Below are positions 26,140 through 35,448 of a stretch of 64,000 nt of DNA, in pieces. How positions within the stretch are numbered: position 1 is the stretch's first letter; each line of letters starts with the position of its first letter. A model generated the notes under the pieces. It was given only the letters and a program-made list of their open reading frames with translations. It made no database searches and was not told the DNA's origin. Source of the stretch: Hoylesella loescheii DSM 19665 = JCM 12249 = ATCC 15930. GTDB taxonomy: Bacteria > Bacteroidota > Bacteroidia > Bacteroidales > Bacteroidaceae. The stretch is from assembly GCF_000378085.1 (NCBI RefSeq), contig NZ_KB899221.1:20643-84642 (forward strand), in the 5' to 3' direction. The translations under genes were made by a program, and so were the position numbers.

Positions 26140-27267
26140 TCAATTATCGTTAAGCATCATGGGCATGATGAGCATCAAAATCTCTTCATTTTCGGGCTGA
26201 ACGGCAGGCAAAACCAACGCCGCCTTACTGGGATCGGCCAATTGCACCATCACGTCGTCGCTGTCAAGGTTGTTAAGAACCTCGCCCAAGGCACCGCCTT
26301 TAAAGCCTATGTTCATGGGGATGCCCACGTAATCGCACACCATGCTTTCTTTGGCACTGGTGGCAAAGTCGATATCTTCCGACGACAGTTCAACCAAACC
26401 CTGCTCCACATGCAAGCGAATAAGCTGGCTGCTCTCGCTAGCGAAAGGCAATACACGACGCAATACGCTCACCAAACCTTTTCGATCGAGGGTGATTTGG
26501 TTAGGATTGTCTTGCGGAATAACCGATTCGTAGTTGGGATAGTTACCCTCAATCAGTCGGCACGACAACATTCCATTGGGGAAATGCACCTCGGCATTGC
26601 GGTCATCGAACTTTACTTCCACCATCGTACTGTCTTTCGTGAGGATATTTCGCAGCAGCGAAGCAGGCTTCTTGGCCAATACGAAAGAGCGTTTAACGTC
26701 TGAGCGGATGGCGGTGTTTTTGCTTTTCACCAGCTTATGCCCATCAGTAGCCACGATGGCAAGTCCATCTTCCTTCAAATCGAAGTAAATGCCGTTCATG
26801 ATGGGGCGCAATTCGTCTTGTCCTGTTGCAAAGAGCGAGCGCACAATGCTATTGAGCAACACCGCCGATTCCATCTGTATGCTTGCCGCATCGGCAGCAA
26901 GTTCCTTGTTACGAGGATATTCTTCGGCTGTCTGAGCCGTGAAGTTGTACACACCGTTTTGGTAAGTGATTTGCACGGCCATGGTTTCTAGGTTGATGTC
27001 GAAGTGCAAAGGCTGGTCGGGCAGTTCGCGCGTTGCATCGAGAATGGTGCGACTAGGCACAGTGAAACGCCCGTTGCTGTCGCTTTCGTCTAGCTGCATC
27101 GAGGCCTTCATCGTTGTTTCGCTGTCGCTCGTGGTAAGCGTCAGCACACCGTCTACTATCTCAAAAAGGAAGTTGTTGAGAATGGGCAAAGACGGCTTAG
27201 CACTTAGCGTTTTGGCCAAGTTTTGTAATTTGCTACTTAATGCCGTACTTGAGATTGAAAATTTCAT
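26140..27267 (-). CDS. dnaN: DNA polymerase III beta sliding clamp
   Basis: A 375-aa ring-forming processivity clamp. It has three similar domains of about 120 residues: MKFSISSTALSSKLQNLAKTL at the start, MNGIYFDLKEDGLAIVATDGHKLVKS in domain 2, and a C-terminus ending ALVLPAVQPENEEILMLIMPMML, which is the hydrophobic groove-side tail (PxMPxxL-like). It heads the minus-strand dnaN, exonuclease, coaBC, DUF4835, recN order. A good promoter lies about 95 bp upstream. Confidence 0.97.
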   Translation of the reverse strand: MKFSISSTALSSKLQNLAKTLSAKPSLPILNNFLFEIVDGVLTLTTSDSETTMKASMQLDESDSNGRFTVPSRTILDATRELPDQPLHFDINLETMAVQITYQNGVYNFTAQTAEEYPRNKELAADAASIQMESAVLLNSIVRSLFATGQDELRPIMNGIYFDLKEDGLAIVATDGHKLVKSKNTAIRSDVKRSFVLAKKPASLLRNILTKDSTMVEVKFDDRNAEVHFPNGMLSCRLIEGNYPNYESVIPQDNPNQITLDRKGLVSVLRRVLPFASESSQLIRLHVEQGLVELSSEDIDFATSAKESMVCDYVGIPMNIGFKGGALGEVLNNLDSDDVMVQLADPSKAALVLPAVQPENEEILMLIMPMMLNDN

Positions 27268-27359
27268 CAGTATCTATCGTTTTTTAATTTATTGCATGGT
27301 TACGCCACATTGGGCAAGACAACCAAAAGTTGACCTGCACAACATGGGATTTATAAGTA

Positions 27360-27390
27360 CAAAAATACTAAAATCGCCTCTATTAGCAAA
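27360..27390 (-). promoter_or_regulatory. promoter of dnaN operon
   Basis: Minus strand TTTG (27390-27387), 19-bp spacer, TATTTTTG (27367-27360). The leader to dnaN is about 90 nt. Confidence 0.65.
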
Positions 27391-27546
27391 AAAAAAGATT
27401 GAAAAGTTTAGTTTTCAGAACAAAATCACTATCTTCGCACTACAAAAGGGGGATGCCATTCCCGATTAAATTGGGCATTTACCCCTAATCTAACGGCAAA
27501 GCGACAAATATTAATTATCACATTAAACATATAAGGACACAAGACA

Positions 27547-27972
27547 ATGGACATACAAGGTAAAGTCATTGCTGCACTCCCCGAGAAGACGGGAGTATCT
27601 GCTAAGGGCGAATGGAAGGTGCAAGAATACGTTATTGAAACACACGAGGCTTATCCACATAAGATGGTTTTCTCGGTATTTGGCGCCGATAGAATCGCAC
27701 GTTTCAACGTGCAAGTGGGCCAAGAGGTAATGGTTTCGTTCGACATCGACGCACACGAATATCAAGGACGCTGGTTTAATAGCATCCGCGCATACGATGT
27801 TCGCCAGGTAGACCCTGCACAATTCGGTGCCCCCGCAGCTGCTGCGCCTCAAGCGGCACCAGCTGTACCAGCGGGTTTCCCACCACAGCAGACTGCAAGT
27901 GCTGCGCCCGCAGGCTTCCCTCCGGCACAAGAAGCACCCGCAGAAGACAGCTCAGATGATCTGCCTTTCTGA
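27547..27972 (+). CDS. DUF3127 OB-fold protein with SSB-like acidic tip
   Basis: A 141-aa protein. Residues 1-85 are the DUF3127 domain, an OB-like fold related to single-stranded DNA binding proteins (MDIQGKVIAALPEKTGVSAKGEWKVQEYVIET..., VFGADRIARF, VSFDIDAHEYQGRWFNSIRAYDV). A linker of Ala, Pro and Gln follows with two GFPP copies (about residues 95-125). The end is acidic: EDSSDDLPF, close to the DDDIPF tip by which SSB recruits partners. It is divergent from dnaN, with a strong hairpin after it. DNA or RNA binding is inferred. Confidence 0.85.
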   Translation: MDIQGKVIAALPEKTGVSAKGEWKVQEYVIETHEAYPHKMVFSVFGADRIARFNVQVGQEVMVSFDIDAHEYQGRWFNSIRAYDVRQVDPAQFGAPAAAAPQAAPAVPAGFPPQQTASAAPAGFPPAQEAPAEDSSDDLPF

Positions 27973-27998
27973 TATAAGCGCTGATTTAAACGCATTAA

Positions 27999-28035
27999 CA
28001 CGCCCCCACAAAGTAGCAAACGATGTGGGGGCGTG
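27999..28035 (+). terminator. G+C-rich hairpin after the DUF3127 gene
   Basis: Perfect 12-bp stem CACGCCCCCACA / TGTGGGGGCGTG with a 13-nt loop. No U-run follows, so intrinsic termination is less sure than for the other hairpins. Confidence 0.6.
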
Positions 28036-28044
28036 GAGTATATA

Positions 28045-28210
28045 TCTAGGAGTTAAGAAATAAGGGAGTTAAGGAGTTAAGCCAAATGCTTGGTGGCAGA
28101 GTTACAAACGGCCTTGCTAACTTGTTTATTTGTAAACCCGTCAACTCATTCACAAACTACCAAGCATTTGGTTTACCCCCCTTAACCCCATAACTCCATA
28201 ACTCTTCAAG
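28045..28210. repeat. inverted short-word repeat between DUF3127 gene and lgt
   Basis: AGGAGTTAAG words at 28048-28080 lead into AGCCAAATGCTTGGT. The complementary text ACCAAGCATTTGG followed by CCCTTAACCCCATAACTCC appears at about 28169-28201. The arms could pair over 13-15 bp plus the word repeats. Confidence 0.65.
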
Positions 28211-28255
28211 AAAAAATCCATCATTCTTCAAACAATAATCTCACGAACTCAAAAC

Positions 28256-29098
28256 ATGAACTACATCCATTGGAATCCGCCTACGGATATTATCAATCTA
28301 GGCTTTTATGCCATACGATGGTATGGCGTGTTGTGGGCTATCGGACTTATCGGCGCCACGTATATTGTGGCGCGACTCTTCAAGGAGAACAAAATTGATG
28401 ATTCCAAGTTTGCTTCTCTCTTTATTTACGTTTTCTTTGGAGTGCTGTTAGGTGCGCGTTTAGGCCATTGTCTGTTTTACGAGCCAACCTATTTCTTAGG
28501 AAGCTTTAAACATTTTGTTGAGATGTTCCTCCCCATCCACTTTCTTTCCGATGGCGGGTGGCGATATACGGGCTATGCCGGACTCGCTTCTCATGGTGGC
28601 GTCATAGGACTTCTCATCGCATTATACCTGTATTGCCGACAAATGAAGATGAAATACCTGTTTGTGTTAGACTGCATAGGCTTTGCCGCCCCATTCACAG
28701 CAATGGCCATTAGACTTGGAAACCTAATGAATTCGGAGATTATTGGCAAGACAACAGACGTGCCTTGGGCTTTTGTTTTCACTCGTGTAGACGCTCTTCC
28801 ACGCCATCCGGCACAGCTATACGAGGCAATTTTCTATGCCATTGTGTTTTGTTTAGGCGTGTTGCTCTACAAAAAACACAAGAAGAAAACAACCATCGGC
28901 TCTGGCTTTTTCTTTGGCTATTGCCTCTCACTTGTATTTACTTTCCGTTTTTTTATCGAATTTATAAAAGAGGTACAAGTAGATTTCGAACAACATTTGA
29001 CACTAGACATGGGGCAAATACTTTCACTACCACTCGTTGCCATCGGCTTCTATTTTATGTGGAAAGCCAAGAGAAAACTTGCAAACAAACACAAGTAA
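28256..29098 (+). CDS. lgt: prolipoprotein diacylglyceryl transferase
   Basis: A 280-aa inner-membrane enzyme with about seven helices. It moves diacylglycerol from phosphatidylglycerol to the lipobox Cys of prelipoproteins. Diagnostic: YGVLWAIGLIGA, GARLGHCLFYEP, GLASHGGVIG (catalytic-region His), RLGNLMNSEIIGK (lgt signature with Arg and Asn) and HPAQLYEA. Length is normal for Bacteroidota. Several lipoproteins encoded in this window would be its substrates. Confidence 0.95.
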   Translation: MNYIHWNPPTDIINLGFYAIRWYGVLWAIGLIGATYIVARLFKENKIDDSKFASLFIYVFFGVLLGARLGHCLFYEPTYFLGSFKHFVEMFLPIHFLSDGGWRYTGYAGLASHGGVIGLLIALYLYCRQMKMKYLFVLDCIGFAAPFTAMAIRLGNLMNSEIIGKTTDVPWAFVFTRVDALPRHPAQLYEAIFYAIVFCLGVLLYKKHKKKTTIGSGFFFGYCLSLVFTFRFFIEFIKEVQVDFEQHLTLDMGQILSLPLVAIGFYFMWKAKRKLANKHK

Positions 29099-29351
29099 GT
29101 AGGAAAGGTATGGGCTAACATTTAGTAAAGATGTTACGTTCTCCGCATTTAACTTCTTTAAATTAACAGCTGCCAAATAATAAAAGAACGTTCCATTCTT
29201 ACAAGCCCCCAACTCCTCACACGCATATAGATTAATGAGCAGCCACATTTCACAGATCAGGAAGCTAAAAATATAGAGAACGTTTTGGGATGATACAAAC
29301 CCTTTCTAATGAAGGAATGAGCTACGATTAAAGACCTTCGACAACCAACAA

Positions 29352-29671
29352 TTTACGCGAGTTCGGGATAAAACACAATCGTTATGTCTACTGTTGCGTG
29401 GCACTAGTTGGCGAGAAAGCCATTCCTCTACCTGTCCAATCTTGTTCAGTGGGCATGGTTTCTTGTCCCGAACACGCCAATTAACCCTCCCGCCGTTCAC
29501 ATTTTCATAGTTCCGAGAATGCGCTTTCTAAGCCCTGACGATGCATTATTACATTAATCGCCACGTTAAGTGTATTTTGGACGGCTGTTCCATATTATCT
29601 GGAATGCTATTCCAGTTGAATTGGAACACTGTTCCAACTTATCTGGAACAGGGGTCCATCTTAGTGGAACA
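29352..29671. repeat. composite repeat, partial copy (left module plus array)
   Basis: Begins TTTACGCGAGTTCGGGATAA like the copy at 15624 and stays clearly similar through the CCAATTAACCCTCCCGCCGTTC stretch to the GTTCCA array (29586-29671; units at 29586, 29608, 29630, 29652). After the array similarity stops. The right module is missing, so this copy is truncated. Confidence 0.75.
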
Positions 29672-29960
29672 AAAGCGGGAGGTATTAAAACGATGCTCCA
29701 AGTCTTACCCAACATCACGCAAGTAAAGTTCTCACGTCAGCAGATTATTAAGTGCAAACAAGCTGAGACATAGGTTTCATGATGTTCTTTGGAGGTTGCG
29801 GTATCGTAAAGTGAGAACTAACATCCACTTAGGACATTGAACATTTACAACATTTCGGGTATGATACTGACATAAATTGGGGATAATCTGACATACATTC
29901 TATACAAAGCCAAATTCGTTCCTTGCTTCATTCAGTTACTCACCCTTATGCATAGCGAAA
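29672..29960. other. non-coding stretch after the truncated repeat
   Basis: No gene, promoter match or hairpin of note is seen. With 29099-29351 it makes the flanks of the repeat; that left flank also shows nothing recognisable. Confidence 0.4.
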
Positions 29961-30521
29961 TCAAGGAAGGTCAGATAATGGTTGGTCGGCACGATAAATC
30001 ATCTTCATTTGAATAACTTTCGATGTAATTTGCCTATCCCGAAACTTTATGGTGATGGTATATGGCTCATCACTGGAAGACAAATAAAAAAGGCGAGGTA
30101 TGCCAATTCTCATCCCTATACTTTGCCTTTCGCCATTGTTTATGGAGCGGACAAGCGATGCAATATTAAGGGAAGAGTAGTAGCCATGACTCTCCTCTTG
30201 ACCGGATATTAAGCCATCCATATCCGTTTTCCAACCCTTGAAACACGATGAGATGAGCCTTCCAGACCGTGTGCGCACTTCAATGGACTTGATTTCCTCG
30301 TCTATACCCTTCAAACCAGGTTCTATGCCACCGCCAAAAAGCACTAGTTTAGGACCACTCCAACTTGTAATGAAGTCAATAACAAAGTATTGTTTCCCAT
30401 TAGCCAACGAGTCGGTAAAGACTATCGGCTGCATGGAGACATTATCAATCCTAAAGGTCTCGTGGTGGCATTCACACGAAACAAGTATGATTACCATAAG
30501 CGACATAAGTAAGTTTCTCAT
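29961..30521 (-). CDS. lipoprotein of unknown function
   Basis: A 186-aa protein starting MRNLLMSLMVIILVSC, with lipobox LVSC (Cys 16), so a membrane-anchored lipoprotein. The mature part is mostly beta-like, with no motif recognised. Its A+T content is higher than that of its neighbours. Upstream in-frame codons to 30572 would add 17 residues without improving the signal. It is isolated between a truncated repeat and a gap, suggesting accessory content. Confidence 0.6.
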   Translation of the reverse strand: MRNLLMSLMVIILVSCECHHETFRIDNVSMQPIVFTDSLANGKQYFVIDFITSWSGPKLVLFGGGIEPGLKGIDEEIKSIEVRTRSGRLISSCFKGWKTDMDGLISGQEESHGYYSSLNIASLVRSINNGERQSIGMRIGIPRLFYLSSSDEPYTITIKFRDRQITSKVIQMKMIYRADQPLSDLP

Positions 30522-30705
30522 TGGTATAAACTTATTAAATCCTCTATGTATAGATGTATGATACTGCTTCAAAGCACTTTCTGATAATTCCCCGCTTTGG
30601 TGGAATCATAATTTCATACATGCTCTATACCATCCTATTGGGTTACAAATATGTCAAAATTACTCTTTCTATCTAGATTCTTTTTCAAAACATAGTTTCA
30701 ACGCT

Positions 30706-31251
30706 TCATTCCGCATCCATTATTTTCCGTATTTTCTTAACGGCTAAATGGTAACTGGCCTTTAATGCCCCAACGCTCGTTGAGAGAATAACGCTTATTT
30801 CCTCGTATTTCATCTCGTCGAAATAGCGTAGGTTGAACACCGTTCGTTGCACATCGGGCAGTGAGGCAATAGCCTCTTGAAAGCGGGCTTGGGTTTCATC
30901 GCCATCAAAATAATCGTCGGCGAGCAGTTCTTGGGTCAAAGTGGGTTCGGCGGGAGATTGCAACGCGAGAGCATTTTTTTGCCTGCGAAGAAAATCTAGT
31001 GCCTCGTTGATGGCTATTCGATAAAGCCATGTGGAGAGCTTTGACTGCTGTTTGAAGTTGTCTAGTCCGTTCCAAGCCTTCAAGAACACGTTTTGCACCA
31101 AGTCGTCGGCATCTTCATGCACAAGCACCATACGCCTTATTTTCCAATAAAGCGGCTGGGCGTAGGCCTTTACCATGGCTTCGAAAGCTGCATGGCGGGT
31201 TGCGGGGCTGGCCAAACGCTGCAACAAATGCTGTTCGTCTAATTCTGTCAT
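30706..31251 (-). CDS. ECF-type RNA polymerase sigma factor
   Basis: A 181-aa sigma-70 family protein. Region 2 at about 20-90 (FEAMVKAYAQPLYWKIRRMVLVHEDADDLVQNVFLKAW, STWLYRIAINEALDFLRRQ) and region 4 at about 125-175 (LPDVQRTVFNLRYFDEMKYEEISVILSTSVGALKASYHLAVKKI). This is the Bacteroidota type that is usually followed by a PEGYFDNL gene and a small periplasmic protein. Here neither follows; such a pair sits orphaned at 6674-7456. Confidence 0.9.
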   Translation of the reverse strand: MTELDEQHLLQRLASPATRHAAFEAMVKAYAQPLYWKIRRMVLVHEDADDLVQNVFLKAWNGLDNFKQQSKLSTWLYRIAINEALDFLRRQKNALALQSPAEPTLTQELLADDYFDGDETQARFQEAIASLPDVQRTVFNLRYFDEMKYEEISVILSTSVGALKASYHLAVKKIRKIMDAE

Positions 31252-31328
31252 TACGCCGTTGGTGCAAAAAATGATTGAAGAAAGTGTGAAATGCCGATGA
31301 ACGAGGAGGCGGAAGACCTGAGCGGAGA

Positions 31329-32915
31329 CTAAATGGCGAAATTACGCAGGTAGCGATAAAGCACCTGATCGTAACCATATACGTCGGCATAGGTTTGAAT
31401 CCGACCTGCCATGTCGGGATAAAGCGTGTAATAGGTGATGAAAAGCGGAACGTTGGGGTTTACCTTCACGCTGTTAACCAGTCGCCGATAGTCCACGCGC
31501 GGTTTAGGTTCTTCGCCGTCTTTGCGCTTCGACAGGTCGGCCTGCATCGAATAGTTTATCTTATCGATCAGTGATTTATCCTTATCTTTGAGCAGGAACA
31601 CAGCCAACTCGAAGGGCTTTTGAACGCGAATGCAACCATGCGACACGCCACGATTTCCGCGTTCGAAGGCCCATTTCGACGAGGTGTCGTGGATGAAAAT
31701 GGAGAAATTGTTGTTGAATCGGAACACGATACGGCCCAGCGAATTACCTTCGCCACCCTCTTGAACGACAAAATAGTCGGGCGTTAGCAACATACCAGCC
31801 GACACGCTGCAAGGATCGACACGCCTTCCCGTAGATCGATTGAGGATGAAATAGCGGTGACGGTCGAAATAGTCGGTGTTTCCCGCATGGGCAATCACCT
31901 CTTTCTTGATGATGCTTCGGGGAATAATCCATTGCGGATTTACGTCCATGCGCATGATATGGCTATTGAGCAAAGGCGTCTTTGTATCTAAAGTGCCACA
32001 AGCCATACGCATGGTGAGCACGCTGTCGCCCTCTATCGCATCGAGATGAAACGAGGGAACGTTTACCAACACATACTTACGATGGTTTTGCGGATAATCG
32101 TCTTGACGCCAACGGCTTCGCTCTATGTTGCAGAGTAGTCGCACACGGTCGACCTCCGACAAGCTTTTGCCTTTGAAATGCTTTACCAATTGAGCGTAAA
32201 GTGCATTTTGGGGCTGCGACTCGCGTAGGAAAATAGCCACCGAGTCGTTATATATCTTGCGCAAAGCTGTGGGATAAAAATCTTTCGGGGGACGCTTTAC
32301 GGGGACGTCGAAAAGTCCACGATAGGTGGTGCGAACGGAATCTTGCTCGCGAATATCTAAACGATTGAATATCTGTGTGGGATTGGTAAAGCCGAAATGT
32401 TGGCCTGCCGTGTAGCGTAAAAATGCCTTGGTGAGGTTGTATTCAAGGCGTGCCGCTACGCGATTGATGTCGCGTATGCCCGTATCTACATCGAGTGTGC
32501 GCAGCCGTTGCAGGTCGCGTTCTATCTGTTTAACGCCAAAAACCCGTTTGCTAAACCCCATATTTTCCACCGCATCGAGGTAAACCAGCAGACTATCGGC
32601 GCGTGTATCGGTGCCAAATCGGTCTACCCAAAGCAGGTTTCCACCATCTCGGTAATACCTTCGGGTACGTGCATCGGCCACAAGAGAATCGCGGTCGGCC
32701 TTCGCCAGTCGATAAAGATGTTGTCTGATTTTGTTGGCGTCAAGCTGAAAAGATTGATTTGCCATGTCGTTGACGGCTTCCAACGAAGGTAATGGACGCT
32801 GAACATAGCCTTTCTCGTTACAAGCGACGAGGAAGAGACAAATGAAAAGCACCAAAGAAGAGAACTTACCTATTAAAATAGAAGAGGACTTACCTAACTC
32901 TAGAATGTATCTCAT
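31329..32915 (-). CDS. L,D-transpeptidase (YkuD) lipoprotein
   Basis: A 528-aa protein of the YcbB/LdtD type that may cross-link peptidoglycan (3-3 bonds). The start MRYILELGKSSSILIGKF leads to a lipobox LFLVAC (Cys about 32). The middle has a scaffold region, then the YkuD domain from about residue 300: YVLVNVPSFHLDAIEGD, and the catalytic GVSHGCIRV (His and Cys) at about 435. An in-frame ATG at 32978 would add 21 residues; the choice is uncertain. Confidence 0.88.
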   Translation of the reverse strand: MRYILELGKSSSILIGKFSSLVLFICLFLVACNEKGYVQRPLPSLEAVNDMANQSFQLDANKIRQHLYRLAKADRDSLVADARTRRYYRDGGNLLWVDRFGTDTRADSLLVYLDAVENMGFSKRVFGVKQIERDLQRLRTLDVDTGIRDINRVAARLEYNLTKAFLRYTAGQHFGFTNPTQIFNRLDIREQDSVRTTYRGLFDVPVKRPPKDFYPTALRKIYNDSVAIFLRESQPQNALYAQLVKHFKGKSLSEVDRVRLLCNIERSRWRQDDYPQNHRKYVLVNVPSFHLDAIEGDSVLTMRMACGTLDTKTPLLNSHIMRMDVNPQWIIPRSIIKKEVIAHAGNTDYFDRHRYFILNRSTGRRVDPCSVSAGMLLTPDYFVVQEGGEGNSLGRIVFRFNNNFSIFIHDTSSKWAFERGNRGVSHGCIRVQKPFELAVFLLKDKDKSLIDKINYSMQADLSKRKDGEEPKPRVDYRRLVNSVKVNPNVPLFITYYTLYPDMAGRIQTYADVYGYDQVLYRYLRNFAI

Positions 32916-33105
32916 TGAAATGCCGCTGATGTTTTGTGCGGCCCCTTTATATCCTTTATCCTTGTGTTTATTGCGCATGTCGTAGCAGGCTTGCGTAAAA
33001 TTGTTTCGATTTAGAAAGGTATAGGCCCACGCCCATGCGTTTTTGCCCCACGCTTCTACGCCCTAACATACCCTCATCGGGCACACGGAACTTTAACGAA
33101 CGATA

Positions 33106-33414
33106 TTACCTGATGGCTATTTTACGTACCACCTTACCCACCTTTACGATGTAGCAACCCTTTGGCAGCCCCAAATCGAAGTGCTTTTCGGCACTGTCTA
33201 TCTTGAAATAGGCTATCCTTACGCCTGCCAAGTCGTAGATGGCAAGCATCTGTCCTGCTGCTCCCGAAACGTGCATGGTAGACTCCGTGACGCTGATAAC
33301 GACATTTTGGAAGTCGTTATCAATCATTTCGAGTGCCGCATTGGCTCTCGATGTGAGTGGATTGCCCATCAATAGGGCGGTTGCGAATAATATTGTAAGT
33401 AACGTCTTTGACAT
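33106..33414 (-). CDS. small secreted protein resembling a type IX C-terminal domain
   Basis: A 102-aa protein: signal peptide MSKTLLTILFATALLMGNPLTSRANA, then about 75 residues whose end reads MLAIYDLAGVRIAYFKI...LPKGCYIVKVGKVVRKIAIR. This matches the pattern of T9SS-type sorting or CTD-like tails (YDLxGxxV, LPxGxYIVKVG, KVxK), yet it has no cargo domain in front. It may be a remnant or a stand-alone module. A TATATTTG promoter box lies at 33442-33449. An earlier ATG at 33438 is possible. Confidence 0.65.
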   Translation of the reverse strand: MSKTLLTILFATALLMGNPLTSRANAALEMIDNDFQNVVISVTESTMHVSGAAGQMLAIYDLAGVRIAYFKIDSAEKHFDLGLPKGCYIVKVGKVVRKIAIR

Positions 33415-33441
33415 ATACGGAATGTTTTCTGGTTTCATCTG

Positions 33442-33449
33442 CAAATATA
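33442..33449 (-). promoter_or_regulatory. candidate -7 element (TATATTTG)
   Basis: Minus-strand exact TAnnTTTG match 27 bp before the ATG at 33414; TTG lies 18 bp upstream (33470-33468). Confidence 0.5.
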
Positions 33450-33477
33450 GCACATTTTGATGTAAATCAAGAAGCTA

Positions 33478-33777
33478 AATTAGCGCAATGCGTTTGCGTT
33501 AAAACTATTTAACAAAGGCGAAGAATTTGTGTTCTCTAACCGAAATAAAATGGGAGAATTAGGCACGTTTTTAAAGGGGACATACTGTTACAACAATTCA
33601 CTTTTGTCAAATTAATGAGTGATGTTGGTTTTGTCTTCGTGACCTATTAAGTCACCGACTAGCCAACTTATACGCTGCTCACACCCGCCGTTAACTCGTT
33701 AACTAGCCAACTGATAACCAGCACACTGCCCTCGCCTAGTCGTAATCCATCCAACTAGCCACTTCTGTCCATCCTCC
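33478..33777. other. gap with short-word repeats
   Basis: No gene is seen. A small hairpin GTGAC/GTCAC lies at 33639-33655, followed by CTAGCCAACT words at about 33660, 33702 and 33750 with CGTTAACTCGTTAACT at 33690. Confidence 0.5.
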
Positions 33778-34692
33778 TTAGACATCTATTTCTAACCCCT
33801 CTTGCGCCAAGATTGTGTTCGGGAAGATGGTCTTAGCCTCAGCGAGCAAGATGTCTTCGGCTTCGTATCGGGCACTGTAATGGCCCAAAACAAGCTTCCC
33901 CACTCCTGCATCGCGTGCCACTTTGGCCGCCTCTTCGGCAGTGCTATGGAAGTAAAGTCGTGCTCGCGAGGCCATCGAACTGTCGTAAGTGGCTTCGTGA
34001 TAGAGGGTGTTGACACCTTGTACCACCTCGTGCAGCCGCGGCATATAGCGTGTATCGCTGCAATAGGCGTATGCTCGGGCTGGGTCGGCAGGCGTAACTA
34101 GGCGCTCATTGGAAACCGTTCGACCTTCATCGTCTACCCAATCGGCCCCCAACTTGATATTGTTGATTTGGCTGATGGGTATGCGATAGAAGTCGATCAT
34201 GTCGCGACGGATGTGCGGCAACAATCCTTTCTCGCGGAAAAGGAAGCCACAACAGGCAATTCGATGTTCCAAAGGAATGCTCTCTACGGTAAGACTCTTG
34301 TCTTCGTAAATCACCTGTTTCACCGTAGTATCTATGGCATGAAACACCACTTCGAACTCGATGCCGCCGCAAAAGAAATCTAGCTGCGTGCGAAGCATCG
34401 GTCCTAGCTCGGCGGGAGCATACACATGCAAGGCTGCCGTACGACCAAGTAGGCCGAAAGTGGAAATCATACCGATGAGTCCGAAGCAGTGGTCGCCATG
34501 CAGATGCGAGATAAACACTGCTCCGATTTTGGTAAAACGGATGCGTGAACGACGCAGTTGAACCTGCGTTCCCTCGCCGCAATCGATCATAAACAGCTTC
34601 CCACGGATGTCTACCACCTGCGATGTGGCGTTGTGTTTCAATGTAGGCAACGCACTGCCACAGCCCAGGATGTGCACTTTAAACGGTTCCAA
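33778..34692 (-). CDS. rnz: ribonuclease Z
   Basis: A 304-aa metallo-beta-lactamase-fold nuclease that trims tRNA 3' ends. It begins FKVHILGCGSALPTLKHNATSQVV, carries the metal motif SHLHGDHCFGLIGM (HxHxDH, about 63-75), YHEATYDSSM and HSTAEEAAKVARDAGVGKLVLGHYSARYE near the end. Length is normal. It follows a lipoprotein gene by 8 bp on the same strand. Confidence 0.95.
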   Translation of the reverse strand: MEPFKVHILGCGSALPTLKHNATSQVVDIRGKLFMIDCGEGTQVQLRRSRIRFTKIGAVFISHLHGDHCFGLIGMISTFGLLGRTAALHVYAPAELGPMLRTQLDFFCGGIEFEVVFHAIDTTVKQVIYEDKSLTVESIPLEHRIACCGFLFREKGLLPHIRRDMIDFYRIPISQINNIKLGADWVDDEGRTVSNERLVTPADPARAYAYCSDTRYMPRLHEVVQGVNTLYHEATYDSSMASRARLYFHSTAEEAAKVARDAGVGKLVLGHYSARYEAEDILLAEAKTIFPNTILAQEGLEIDV

Positions 34693-34700
34693 GGGCCCTG

Positions 34701-35261
34701 TTACTTTTGTCGCGTGAAGGTGAAAATGCCGTGTTTGTTCTCCAAGTAAAGCGAGTCGCCACCCAGAGCATTCACCGTAAAGGTATCTTTATTTAACACA
34801 AGCTGACCGTTGAACACCTTCCACGACGTCCAAGGCTGCGACTCTTCCTTCACGGCCGACAGCACCGTGCCGTCTTCCATCAATTCGAATTGCTTGTCTA
34901 TGCTCCGCCATTTGCCCATCAGGGTGGTGAGGTTGAGCACCAGAGAGGCTTCGTTCTCGCCATCAGCGTTCTTATATCCCACTACGGCCAACCTGTCACC
35001 AGCGAGCAATCCACCCTTAACGGCCGATGCATCGTCAACATCGAAAAGGTAATTAATCGTGTCGCCTTGCACGGTAACAAGCTCCAAGGTATGCATAGCG
35101 GTGTTTACGCCACACACACCATAAGCGGTTGAGTCGCCCTTGCTCTCCTCCATCGTAGCAATCGACTGCTGCTTGTTGTCCTTTTTCTTACCATCGCCAC
35201 AGGCCACAATGAACAAAACGGCCACAATGGCGAACAATATGGTTGATATTCTCTTATCCAT
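34701..35261 (-). CDS. lipocalin-like lipoprotein
   Basis: A 186-aa protein with signal and lipobox MDKRISTILFAIVAVLFIVAC (Cys about 21), then a Lys-rich linker. The mature part has two beta-rich halves; the second (LMGKWRSIDKQFELMEDGTVLSA...WKVFNGQLVLNK) looks like a lipocalin-like or copper-resistance-NlpE-like barrel domain. Ligand unknown. It lies 8 bp before rnz. Confidence 0.7.
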   Translation of the reverse strand: MDKRISTILFAIVAVLFIVACGDGKKKDNKQQSIATMEESKGDSTAYGVCGVNTAMHTLELVTVQGDTINYLFDVDDASAVKGGLLAGDRLAVVGYKNADGENEASLVLNLTTLMGKWRSIDKQFELMEDGTVLSAVKEESQPWTSWKVFNGQLVLNKDTFTVNALGGDSLYLENKHGIFTFTRQK

Positions 35262-35274
35262 AGGTTATACTTTT

Positions 35275-35448
35275 AGTTTATGAGTTATTGAGTTTATAAG
35301 TTTACGAGTTATTGAGGTGGTGAGTTTATGAGTTATTGAGTTTATAAGTTTACGAGTTATTGAGGTGGTGAGTTTATGAGTTATTGAGTTGTAAGTTGGA
35401 GAGCTATTGAGGTGGTGAGCTTATGAGTTATTGAGGTGTGAGGTGGTG
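35275..35448. repeat. 48-bp tandem repeat
   Basis: Two identical 48-bp units (35275-35322, 35323-35370), a 47-bp diverged third (35371-35417) and a 31-bp fourth (35418-35448), each ending GAGGTGGTG. Each unit is made of GAGTTTATGAGTTATT words. Complementary words (AGAAACTCAAAAATTTAG) follow at 35485-35513, giving an inverted arrangement like that at 18396-18716. Confidence 0.85.

Noticed and set aside
35275..35448. CRISPR or coding tandem repeat
   Set aside because: 48-bp units are directly abutting without spacers, and the frames contain stops (TGAG, TTATTGA).
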